Below the pieces are notes generated by a model. That model did not search any database. It saw only the letters and a program-made list of their open reading frames with translations, and had not been told where the DNA came from. Below, one piece after another: positions 22,001-29,728 of a stretch of DNA of 64,000 nt; within the stretch, counting starts at the first letter, position 1, and each line of letters opens with the position of its first letter. This DNA is from Symbiodinium natans (Eukaryota > Sar > Dinophyceae > Suessiales > Symbiodiniaceae), in contig CAJNDS010000232.1 of the NCBI GenBank assembly GCA_905221605.1, positions 83,501 through 147,500 on the forward strand, written 5' to 3'. The position numbers and the translations under genes are program-made.

Positions 22001-25000
22001 CCGGAACCCCTAAACCCTAAACCCTAAACCCTAAACCCTAAACCCTAAACCCTAAACCCTAAACCCTACGGAAGGCAAGATGACCATGGTCGGCATGTAC
22101 ACGGCCGGCGTGACCTACGACGTGACCGGCAAAGGCTTTGACCCAGAGGTGGGGCAAGTGCAACGCAGCGGAAGCAATACCAACAGTGGCAAGGACATGG
22201 GCGTGAAGAGCAACTTGCTTGCGGCCATCCTTTGCTGCAACACCACGCTCTCGAAGGAGAAGGATGCTTTGGTAGCCCAGTGGTACCCCTTTTCCCTTTT
22301 TTTGGTTCAAGGTCCCTTAAACAAGTAACCAACCCAAAACAGGGGGGTGCCCTTATTAGAATATGGTTACTGGCCTAAACCCGAAACCCTAAACCCTAAA
22401 CCCTAAGCCCTAAACCCTAAACCCTAAACCTACCAAGGATGAAGACGGAGTGATGAAGTGGACTCCCAAGGGCAACTCCTCCGAGGCGCCCATCGTCGTG
22501 GCCGCGCGCAAGGTGGGACTCTCGGAGACGATTGCCAACGAGTACCCAAGAGTTCTGGAGGTACCTCCATCCCCCTTGGAAATTGTTTTTTTTTTCATTT
22601 TTGCTCATATAAAACCCAAGAGGATATTAAGAATATTGTTTTTGTATAGAGGTTAAAAGGGGAGTATAGGTTCTAGGGCTTTAGGGCTTTAGGGGCTTAG
22701 AGGGGCTTAGGGGCTTAGTTAGGTTGGGAGTATTAGGTGCCTTTCTCATCCTCCCGGAAGATGATGCTCACGGTGTCGCAAGTGAAGGGCACCGAGATCT
22801 GCCCCGGGGGGATGCCCCTGCCGGCCGGCACCAACTACCTGGCCGTGTGCAAGGGGGCACCCAACTACATCATCGACCTCTGCAGTGAACAGCTGCTTAC
22901 TTTCGCCTTGAGTTGAACTTTAAGCTTTTTTTTGGGGTTTCCTTATTATTTAGTAGGAATATTATTAAAAGTTTAACTTTTTTCACCCTTGGGTTATTAG
23001 AGAAGTAAGGCTGAAGGAAGATGGCAGTGTCGCAACTTGGTAGCCCAACGGTAGCCCCTTTCCCCTTTTTTTTCAAGGTTCCCTTATAAAGTATCCAACC
23101 CTACAAGAGGGTGCCCTTATCGTAATATGGTTACTGGGCTACTCAGGCAAAGCTCACGGAGGACGACAAGAAGGACATCCTGAAGATCGTTGACGGCTAC
23201 TCCGCGCGTGCACTTCGCGTCCTGGCCATCGCTGCCCGGCCCATGAGCCTTTGTCATGGTTGGGTAACATGTTTACAATTCTTTAAGGGCACTTATAGGG
23301 TACTTAAACACAATAAGGAACAGCAAAAATAGACTTTTAATGTGATCCCAACCATGAACTAGGAGCTCCCTCCCCTACGACGAGAACAACGAGGACATCT
23401 CGACGGACCAGAAGTTCGAGGCGTGCCGGAAGCAGCTGCGCCTGATACTTTGTCAGAGTTGGGTAACATTTGTTTTTGCATTTTTAAGGGTACTTCAACC
23501 CAATAAGGAATAAACCAAAATGTGAATTTTAATATTACCCCAACAATGAACTAGGATTGAACCCAATAAGAAATATAAAACAAAAGATGAATTTGAATAT
23601 TAACCCAACAATGAAACTAGGATTGGGCTGGTCGCATCCATCGATCCTGAGCGAGATGGTGTTCCCGACTCGGTCCTTGCCGCCCGCGGCGCGGGCATCC
23701 GTGTGGTGATGATCACCGGCGACTACCTGCTCACCGCCATTGCCATTGCCAAGAACCTTAGGAGCCCAACAGGTGAAAGCTTTTTGGGAACACTAAACCC
23801 CTACCAAAAGAAAAAGTTTAAACTTTTTTTGGGGGCCAGGGGTATTGGGCAACCAAGGAACGTCAACATCCTTCAGCCTTGCGATGACCCGGATGTTTCC
23901 GCCGTGGACTGCGCTTGCCTCCGCCCCGATGGCGAGTACTTGGATTCCAGGGAGATGGACAAGCTGACGGGCTCTGTCCGCGTCTTCGCCCGCGCAAAGC
24001 CCGAGGACAAGCTGGAGATCGTGAAGAGCATCCTAGTAGTAGAGTAGGCAACCTTTAAACCTTTTTTGGGGTAGTAGAATCCCCTTAGAATCCCTAAACC
24101 CTAAACCCTAAACCCTAAACCCTAAACCCTAAACCCTAAACCCTAAACCCTAAACCCCAGGTTATTGGACAACTAAGGCATCCAGCGCCAAGGACAGGTA
24201 GCAGCGATGACCGGTGATGGAGTCAATGATGCCCCAGCCCTGAACCTAGATCCCTCCTTGGGAATCATTTTTTGTTATTTTTTGTTTATATTAAACCCAA
24301 GAGGGTATGAAAGATATTGTTTTTATTCCCCCCTTGGGATTTGTTTGTCTTTTTGTTGATGTTAAACCCAAGAGGGTATTAGAAATGATATGTTTATTAA
24401 GGTTGAATTGTTTTTTGTTATTTTTGTCTATATTATACACAAGAGGGTATGAAAGCTATTGTTTTTATTGAGGTTCTAGGGGGGGGGGTATAGGAACCTA
24501 TATCCCCCCTTGGGAGTTTTTTTTGTTTTTGTTGATGTTAAACCCAAGAGGGTATTAAAAATAATGTGTTTTTTTAAGGTTCTAAGAGGGGGAATAGGAA
24601 CCTTACTTAGCCAACAGTTGAACTTTAAGATTCTTGGGGTTCCTTATGTACTAGGAATAAGAAAGTTTAACCTTTTTCCCGCCCTTTAAACCCTAAACCC
24701 TAAACCTTAAGTTCTTGGAGAAGTAAGGAACCAAGCAGACATCGGCGTCGCCATGGGCATCCAGGGGACGGAGGTGGCCAAGGGTGCCTCCGACATGATC
24801 CTGACCGATGACAACTTTTGCTCCTAGGTATCCCCAAGGTTTAGGGTTTAGGGTTTGCCATTTTTCTTTTACTGGATTAAAAGGACCATATTCCACAAAC
24901 ATGTTTGAGAAAAACTCGTTCCAGAGGGTTTTTAATCCTAAACCCTAAACCCTCAACCCTCTAACCCTCTAAACCCTCAACCCTCTAAACCCTGAACCCT

Positions 25001-28000
25001 ATAAATGGCCTTCGAGGCTCCATCGTGGCTGCTGTGGAGAAGGGGCGTGCCATCTATGCCGGCATCCAGAAGTTCGTTGCCTTCATTATGTCGGTGCACA
25101 TTGCCGAGGTGGGTTTAGGGTTTAGGGTTTAGGGTTTAGGCTGAGTGTATAAGATTCCTCTTCAACATGGGTGAGTGTATAGAATCTGTGCCCTATTGGG
25201 GACACAAGGAATCTAAAGCCTGACTTCAGGTCATGCAGATCTTCATCTGCATTGTGGTGGGGATTCCGGTCATGCGAACGCCTCTTCAGATCCTCACCTC
25301 GCCTTTAGTTGAACTTTAAGCTTTTTGGGTTTCCTTAATTAGTAGGAGTATGAAAGTTTAACCTCTTTTTCTGCTTGGTTATTGGAGAAGTAAACCCTAA
25401 ACCCTAAACCCTATTGGAGAAGTAAGGATCCTCTTCCTGATTCTGGTCACCGACTTGCCCCCTTCCATCGCTCTGGGCGTCGAGCCGGGCGAGGCAAGCA
25501 TCCTCCTTAGGGTTTAGGGTTTAGGGTTTAGGGTTTAGGGTTTAGGGTTTAGGGTTTAGGGTTTAGGGTTTAGGGCTTCGAGGCCAACATCCTGAAGATG
25601 CGCCCGCGCCCCAAGGAGGAGCCCATCGTGCTGGCCTGGATGCTTAGGGGGCACTTGGAGATGGCTTTCCATTTTTGGGGTACTATAGTATAAATTCCCG
25701 AATGATGGCTTTATTTTTGGGGTACTCTAGTATAAATTCCCTAATAAAACAACGGAAATAATATAAAAATATAGATATATATATATATAAACAAATAAAT
25801 AAATATATATAAATACACACATATATATATATATTTATTTATTTAGTTCTTTATTTTTTTTGGGGGGGGGGGGGGGGGGTGGGGGTGGGGGTGGGGGGGT
25901 GGGGGGGGGGGGGACTTTCATTCCTAAGAAACAGCAAAGATTCCGTGTTTTTTTGCTGTTTTTACAAGTGCAGTATAGGATGTGGTTGGCCATGATCATG
26001 AACGGCATGGTCTTGACGACCGTGATTGTCGCCGTCTACCTGATCTCGCTCATGCACTACTGCGAGGGCGAGTTCCTGCAGGCGAACATCTACCTGCTTA
26101 ATGATTATGAGACCAAGCTAAGCCAGGCCCAGACAGTGGCGTTCATCTCACTCGTTTGGTCCGAAAACATCCGCGCCTACATCTCCCGCTCCTTCACGAA
26201 CCCGATGTGGCACGACATTCTGGGCAACAAGGAGACTCAGTAGCTGAGTGAGTACACTTTACACTTTTTGGGATACCATAATTTTTTTGGGCCATATGAA
26301 CTCAGCAGCTAAGGAGATGCAGAAGGCCATCGTCCTGGCCCAGATCTGCTTGTACGCGGCCGTGTTGATCCCTTACCTTTCGGACACTTCGTAGCTGAAC
26401 GAGTGCGCTTTACAGTTTTTTTTTTTTTTTTTTTTTTTTTTTTGTTTTTTTTTTTTGGGGGGGGGGGGTTGGGGATGCTCGAATCCCCATGGAACTGTAA
26501 GTGTAACCTAAACCCTAAACCCTAAACCCTAAACCCTAAACCCTAAACCCTAAACCCTAAACCCTAAGCTCAGCAACTCAAAGGACAAGATCCTGGGACT
26601 GCGAGGCCTGGAGATCGGCCCATTCGGCTGGGCCCTGGCAGTCGCTTGAAGGATAACTTGGCTTAGGGTTTAGGGTTTAGGGTTTAGGGTTTAGGGTTTA
26701 GGGTTGAGGGTTGAGGGTTGAGGGTTTAGGGTTTAGGGCTTAGGGCTTAGGGCTTAATTAGGGCTTAGGGCTTAGGGTTTGGGTACTATCATTCCCTAAG
26801 AAACAGCCAGAAGGGAACAATTTCATTCTTTTAGGTACTAGAATTCCTAAGAAAGCTGCAAGGACTAGGGTTCCCAAGTTCAGTTACAAGGTCTTCAATG
26901 TTTTGCAATTCCTAAGAAACAGCAAGAATTCGTGATTATTCCTAGGGTTCCCAAGTTCAGCTATAGGGTCTTCAGTTTTTGGGTACTAGAATTCCTGAGA
27001 AACAGCTCAGCTATAAGATCTTCATGTTTCGGGTACTCCCTAAGAAACAGCATTTTTCCTGGGGTTCTCAAGCTCAGCTATTTTGGGTACTATAAATTCC
27101 CTAAGAAACAGCAATACATGTAATTTTTGGGTCTGTTATTCCTAAAACCCTAAATCCTAAACCCCCTAAACCCCCTAACCCTAAACCCTTTTAAGGTCAT
27201 TGGCCCTGTGGGCTGCTTCATCCTCTCGGAAGCTTGGTGGCACCTAAACCCCGAACCCCAAACCCTAACCCTAAACCCCAAACCCTAAACCCCAAACCCT
27301 AAACCCTAAACCCTGAGCCCAGCGGTGCCCTTTTCCCTGAGTTTTTGGACTCCAGGTGCCCCTTGTGGCGTAACCAACCCCCAAAAAGGGTACCCTTATT
27401 GAAATATGGTTACTGGGCTAGCCCTAAACCCTAAACCCTAAACCTAAACCCTAAACCCTAAACCCAGGAAGGCTGCAAGATCATCAGCGCCTACCAGGCC
27501 AGGAAGTACCAGGAGTCTCTGGCCATCTCGCAGTCTGACTCGGGCCCATCTCTGCCCATCAAGAAGCTCGGTTCAGGGTTTAAGGTTTAGGTTTCAGGGT
27601 TTAGGGTTTAGGGTTTAGGGTTTAGGGTTTAGGGTTTTAGGGTTTTAGGGTTTTAGGGTTTAGGGTTTAGGGTTTAGGGTTTAGGGTTTTAGGGTTTTAG
27701 GGTTTTAGGGTTTAGGGTTTAGGGTTTAGGGTTTAGGGTTTAGGGTTTTTGGGACATTTGTATTTTCCCTTTATTGGGTTTAAGAGGATATCCAATTCAG
27801 GAGTATTTATTGCAGAGGGTTGCATTTAAGAGGATCCTATTCAGGAGTATTTTGTCAGAGGGTTGGGTTTGGAGGATCCTATTCAGGAGTGTTTTTCAGA
27901 GGTTCTTAAGGAACCCTAAACTGAAGCGAGCTGCGGGCGTTGCGGTGAGCAGCAGCGAGCGTGCAGGGGGCGACAGCCCCTGCCAGCTCCGGAGCTGTCG

Positions 28001-29059
28001 CGTGAGTCGCAGCGAAGGAGCTCCGTTAGCTGCACCTGGAAGGTGCCGGCGCACGCGACAGGCGTGATGGAGCATAAGAGAAATATATGACCCTAAACCT
28101 TGAACTCCTAGAATTTAGGATTTAGGGTTTAGGATTTAGGGTTCAGGGCAGACCCTCCCGGACCACGCCTGGAGCCTTTCCGGGCTCCTCCCGGACCATT
28201 TCTGAGCCTTTTCTGTTTGGGCTTTTTTTGGTCCTCCCAGGCCATTTCTGAACCTTTTTGGGCTCCTCCCGGACCAGTTCTGAGCCTTTTTGCGCTCCTC
28301 CCGGACCATTTCTGAGCCTTTTTTGGGCACCTCTCCCCGGACCACTTCTGAGCCTTTTTGTGCTCCTCCCGGACCATTTTTGAGCCTTTCCCGGACCATT
28401 TTTGAGCCTTTACGGCTCCTCCCAGACCACTTCCGAACCATTGCTGAGCTTTTTTGGGGCTTTTTTGAGCTTCGCCCAGCCTTCCCAGACAAGTTCGCAG
28501 CAAAAACGTCCCCAGATCCCAAAGCATAAACCTTGGACCATTTCAAACCTTTTGGGCCTTTCCCAGACCATTTCTGAACCTGTTTGTGTGTTGCCGGACC
28601 ATTTCCGAGCTTTTTTGGGCTTTTCCCGAACCAGTTCTCAGCTTTCAAGTCCCCCAAATCCCAAAACACAAACCTCGATCCGAGGATACTAAGAGGAGAG
28701 CCGACAACGAAAACAAACCCTAAACCCGACCAAGGTTATAAATTGGGTGGGTGGGTTGGGAGAGGACGTGAACCTTGGCGCACACCACAACACACGCCCT
28801 GCATGGTGGTGTGCGCGGAGCGTGTGACACACCCTAAACCCTAAACCCTAAACCCTAAACCCTAAACCCTAAACCCTAAACCCTAAACCCTAAACCCTAA
28901 ACCCTAAACCCTAAACCCTAAACCCCTGCAGAAACCCTAAACCCTAAACCGTGCCATCCCAGGAAAGTCGCCAAGCCCGTGAAGGCGGCGGCCGAGGCCG
29001 AGAAGCCCTTGAAGGGCCGCTGTGGTGGCTGCTGGACCTGGTGTCTGTGTCATTGTTGA
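19100..29059 (+). CDS. P-type (type II) cation-transporting ATPase, 31 exons, N-terminus missing
   Basis: ATP-driven membrane cation pump (Ca2+- or Na+-type P-ATPase), placed in a membrane by its helices. Exons: 19100-19192, 19380-19536, 19746-19866, 20138-20196, 20694-20753, 20940-20977, 21127-21170, 21284-21366, 21483-21568, 21714-21819, 21907-21991, 22075-22262, 22438-22560, 22737-22891, 23010-23031, 23147-23244, 23363-23443, 23621-23752, 23858-24027, 24178-24241, 24728-24819, 25017-25108, 25230-25288, 25427-25493, 25583-25638, 25979-26231, 26314-26382, 26584-26640, 27196-27228, 27468-27562, 28963-29059. From the ATG at 19101 they total 2,934 nt with no internal stop (977 residues). Seen: M1 helix at the start; actuator-domain LTGEP (~122-126); M4 AAIPEGIP (~260); phosphorylation site SDKTGTLTE (D303); nucleotide-domain KGAP (~454); MITGD (~563-567); [12 protein letters not shown] (~644-655); M6 region [16 protein letters not shown]; Cys-rich tail ending CLCHC. 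D303 lies about 50 residues earlier than in SERCA, so 5' exons are missing; this ATG is internal and follows an AG|G acceptor. The M6 sequence matches neither classic SERCA nor Na,K-ATPase, so ion specificity is open. Confidence 0.95.
19193..19379 (+). other. ATPase intron 1 (GC-AG) with telomere repeats
   Basis: It runs from CC|GCGCC to CCCAAG|GCTCTCC. It contains degenerate TTTAGGG repeats and, at the 3' end, the right part of a family A element (AAAAAAGGGTAGCCCAAG). Joining gives ...DAADP-LSYTTG.... in frame. Confidence 0.75.
19537..19745 (+). other. ATPase intron 2 (GT-AG), 8-bp flanking duplication
   Basis: AG|GTGCCT at the donor is repeated as AG|GTGCCT at the acceptor side. The interior holds two versions of a motif with CTATGAA, TTxxAGGGTTCTxATGTCGT and CC(C/T)AAG. 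The second ends exactly at the acceptor. Confidence 0.8.
19867..20137 (+). other. ATPase intron 3, mostly TTTAGGG array
   Basis: A run of about 13 TTTAGGG units starts directly at the donor (CACAG|GTGGGGGG). It is followed by a family J-like core (GGGGTACCTTATTGGGG, GGTCTATATTCGGGATCC) and a short CCCTAAA stretch. The acceptor is CCCCCAG|GCGAA. Confidence 0.85.
20379..20485 (+). mobile_element. Family A inverted-repeat element in ATPase intron 4
   Basis: The left end GGTGGCCCAGTGGTACCCC pairs with the right end GGTTACTGGGCTACC. The interior includes GGGTTCCCTGAAAAAGTAAC and GGTGCCCTTATTGCAATA. Sister copies are in introns 12, 15 and 29. A CCCTAAA array of about 17 units (20562-20682) follows in the same intron. 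Confidence 0.8.
20562..20682 (+). repeat. CCCTAAA array inside intron 4
   Basis: About 17 head-to-tail units, the first few CCCTAAG and the rest perfect, end 12 bases before the acceptor CATCATCCTAG|GAGACC. A telomere-repeat tract of this length would be transcribed as part of the pre-mRNA. Confidence 0.9.
20754..20939 (+). other. ATPase intron 5 (GA-AG), GACACGGG duplication
   Basis: The donor side ACG|GACACGGGGG and the exon after the acceptor AAG|GACACGGGC share eight bases. The interior has two near copies of a ~45-bp motif (CCCCTATAxAAxTAATCCTT, ATAAAAAxCCAT), another small repeat family. Confidence 0.85.
21171..21283 (+). mobile_element. Family B introner-like element, ATPase intron 7
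   Basis: The intron starts GCTTC and the next exon repeats GCTTC. The element has AACAGTAGAACTTTAAAC, a middle with TTTAATAGGACTTTAATG and the right end TTGGTTATTGGAGCAATAAG. Sisters lie in introns 14 (22892-23009), 20 (24604-24727) and 23 (25289-25426). Confidence 0.85.
21367..21482 (+). mobile_element. Family F introner-like element, ATPase intron 8
   Basis: Between duplicated GTTA sites lies ACTAGGACCGGGAGTAGGCC ... GGGGCACCC ... GGTTACTCCCGGGTCTAG. The ends ACCxGGGAGTA and TACTCCCGGGT are inverted copies. Related copies outside the gene are at 34589-34715, 36947-37060, 40950-41050 and 47832-47941. Confidence 0.85.
22263..22437 (+). mobile_element. Family A element plus CCCTAAA array, ATPase intron 12
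   Basis: AAG|GATG is repeated at both ends (donor GA, acceptor CCAAG|GATG). Element A (about 22270-22377) runs from TTGGTAGCCCAGTGGTACCC to GGTTACTGGCCTA. Its right terminus is displaced by a CCCTAAA array of about eight units, after which CTACCAAG completes the element end. It looks like a telomere-repeat insertion into an existing element. Confidence 0.85.
22892..23009 (+). mobile_element. Family B introner-like element, ATPase intron 14
   Basis: GCTG is present at the donor (CA|GCTG) and repeated after the acceptor (GTAAG|GCTG). The interior has GTTGAACTTTAAGC, TTTAGTAGGAATATTATTAA and GGGTTATTAGAGAAGTAAG. Confidence 0.85.
23032..23146 (+). mobile_element. Family A introner-like element, ATPase intron 15
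   Basis: GCAA stands at the donor and again after the acceptor (CTCAG|GCAA). The left end CTTGGTAGCCCAACGGTAGC and right end ATATGGTTACTGGGCTACTC are inverted copies. The preceding exon is only 22 nt. Confidence 0.9.
23245..23362 (+). mobile_element. Family E introner-like element, ATPase intron 16
   Basis: GAGC at the donor is repeated after the acceptor. The element begins CTTTGTCATGGTTGGGTAAC and ends GATCCCAACCATGAACTAG, giving inverted CATGGTTGGG ends. It contains AAGGGCACTTATAGGGTACT and ACAATAAGGAACAG. Confidence 0.9.
23444..23620 (+). mobile_element. Family E element with duplicated 3' end, ATPase intron 17
   Basis: The element is a copy of that in intron 16, from ACTTTGTCAGAGTTGGGTAA to CCCAACAATGAACTAG. 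Its last ~65 bases are then repeated (AACCCAATAAGAAATAT ... CCCAACAATGAAACTAG). Two possible acceptors result; the second keeps the frame. Confidence 0.85.
23753..23857 (+). mobile_element. Family C introner, ATPase intron 18, exact target duplication
   Basis: The clearest case in the window. The exon sequence AAGAAC is followed by an element from CTTAGGAGCCCAACAGG to GGGTATTGGGCAACCAAG, and then GAAC again. The ends are inverted copies (CTTAGGAGCCCAA against CTTGGTTGCCCAA). Splicing as AA|GAAC...CAAG|GAAC restores AAK-NVNILQP. Family C also occurs at 45009-45109 and 50582-50682, outside this gene. Confidence 0.95.
24028..24177 (+). mobile_element. Family C-like element filled with telomere repeats, ATPase intron 19
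   Basis: GCATCC is duplicated at both ends. The left part GTAGGCAACCTTTAAACC and right part GGTTATTGGACAACTAAG are C-like ends. About ten CCCTAAA units (24087-24160) lie between them. Confidence 0.85.
24242..24727 (+). mobile_element. ATPase intron 20: three family G repeats plus family B
   Basis: GAACC is duplicated at the ends. Three versions of CCCTTGGGAxTxxTTTTGTT ... AAACCCAAGAGGGTATxA (24247-24600) are followed by a family B element (24604-24727) that supplies the AAG acceptor and carries a short CCCTAAA insert. It looks like nested or serial insertion in one intron. Confidence 0.8.
25289..25426 (+). mobile_element. Family B element split by CCCTAAA repeats, ATPase intron 23
   Basis: GATCCTC is duplicated at the intron ends. 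Near the 3' end the sequence ATTGGAGAAGTAA occurs twice (about 25381 and 25413), with ACCCTAAACCCTAAACCCT between. The telomere tract is therefore flanked by a 13-bp duplication of the element's own end. Confidence 0.9.
25639..25978 (+). mobile_element. ATPase intron 25: family I repeats, AT and G runs
   Basis: GATG is duplicated (TG|GATG and TATAG|GATG). Two copies of TTTTTGGGGTACTxTAGTAT then AAATTCCC are followed by AT microsatellites (25750-25855) and a ~55-base run of almost pure G/GGGGT (25861-25914). The end, CCTAAGAAACAGC ... CAGTATAG, is the family I terminus. Confidence 0.8.
26232..26313 (+). mobile_element. Minimal 78-bp family K introner, ATPase intron 26
   Basis: GAGA is duplicated at both ends. 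The element is only about 78 bp: CTCAGTAGCTGAGTGAGTAC ... TATGAACTCAGCAGCTAAG, with clear inverted ends. It is the shortest complete example. Intron 27 (26383-26583) is a longer relative with GACA duplicated, a poly-T/G tract and a CCCTAAA array inside. Confidence 0.9.
26641..27195 (+). other. ATPase intron 28: telomere-type array and family I fragments
   Basis: A TTTAGGG array with TTGAGGG and CTTAGGG variants (about 26665-26790) is followed by at least five fragments with GGGTACTA and CCTAAGAAACAGC. They look like serial copies or decay products of one small element. Donor GCA|GTC, acceptor TTAAG|GTC. Confidence 0.75.
27229..27467 (+). mobile_element. Family A element and CCCTAAA arrays, ATPase intron 29
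   Basis: GAAG is duplicated at the ends. A family A element (about 27315-27421) ends ATATGGTTACTGGGCTAGC and is bracketed by CCCTAAA/CCCCAAA arrays. Confidence 0.8.
27563..28962 (+). other. ATPase intron 30, 1.4 kb, composite
   Basis: It contains a TTTAGGG/TTTTAGGG array (27590-27748), a ~60-bp repeat with GAGGATCCTATTCAGGAGT, a GC-rich stretch with an 8-bp perfect stem (GCGACAGC...GCTGTCGC, 27970-28001), a ~35-bp minisatellite (28150-28680) and a CCCTAAA array of about 15 units (28833-28945). AA|GAAG and AG|GAAA share GAA. Confidence 0.75.
28145..28680. repeat. ~35-bp minisatellite in intron 30
   Basis: About 14 variants of CTCCCGGACCATTTCTGAGC then CTTTTTGGG occur. Long open frames on both strands (for example minus 28669-28136, K/G/W-rich) come from the repeat's lack of stops and are not accepted as genes. 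A related repeat recurs, diverged, near 37640-37950. Confidence 0.85.
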
Positions 29060-29165
29060 GAATAACTTTTCATTTTTAGGGTTTAGGGTTTAGGGTATAG
29101 GGTATAGGGTATAGGGTATAGGGTTTAGGGTTCTTATGAATACTTAAACCCAATAAGGAACAAGC
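29060..29165 (+). other. Family E-like element after the ATPase stop
   Basis: Just past the stop codon the sequence resembles family E (ATAACTTTTCATTTTTAGGG, TACTTAAACCCAATAAGGAA) interrupted by TTTAGGG/TATAGGG repeats. It ends around 29200 with CCTAGCCATGGTGCAG|G. It may be an intron in the 3' UTR, or the last exon could continue differently from my model. Confidence 0.45.
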
Positions 29166-29199
29166 ATGATCATTTTTAAGTTGTACCCTAGCCATGGTG

Positions 29200-29585
29200 C
29201 AGGTTTGGCTGAGAGGTCGTTGCAGGCGGAGTCTGTGCGGCCAATGAGGGGGGCCCAGCTACGCCTTTTCCTTCGCAGCCCCCTTGCCTTCCACAAAGTG
29301 AAACTCAGTCAGTCGCAGGCAGTTAAGTCAGAATCATCAGACTCTGACCCATGGAAACAAGGCCGAGGGGCCGTGCTACCCTTACTTGATGCGATTTTTT
29401 CCCTGCTTGAAAAAAGCGTACTCAGAGAACTCTTGATTCTTTGGGGGCACAGCTGTTCTCTCGCTTTCTACCTATTTAGGATACTGGATGTAGAGTTATT
29501 GTGCCATCTCGTGCCCTTACCAAGTACAATGCTGCTGGTAGCGCGGCATCCTGTAGCAATACCCCGCTGCATTTTGCAAGCGCCG
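29200..29585 (+). other. Possible coding remnant, no clear frame
   Basis: The non-repetitive sequence has an open + frame (GLAERSLQAESVRPMRGAQL and onward to about 29675), but frames shift in quality and no domain is recognisable. It could be the ATPase 3' UTR or a degraded gene. Confidence 0.25.
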
Positions 29586-29728
29586 CTTGGAGGTTCATGC
29601 TACTCAACAACCCATATTACCGTACTTACATCTGTGCTGAAAAAAACCATATTAGGGCACTGGAGGAGCTTATAAGCGGGTTAGAAGTACAGTTATAATT
29701 GGGTTATGAAGTACCATGAGCCTCCAAG
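29586..29728. mobile_element. Family D inverted-repeat element
   Basis: The left end CTTGGAGGTTCATGCTACTC pairs with the right end GAAGTACCATGAGCCTCCAAG. Inner marks include AGGGCACTGGAGGAGCTTAT and GGGTTATGAAGTACC. Confidence 0.8.

Noticed and set aside
25860-25978. ATPase exon 26 starting with a Gly-rich segment
   Set aside because: The open frame runs back into a G homopolymer; the conserved peptide begins only after the TATAG|GATG acceptor at 25979.
27940-28065. Structured RNA gene
   Set aside because: There is an 8-bp stem and GC-rich repeats, but no match to a known RNA fold and it lies in a repeat-filled intron.
28129-28692. Long overlapping ORFs on both strands (up to 177 codons)
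   Set aside because: They lie wholly in a ~35-bp tandem repeat inside ATPase intron 30.
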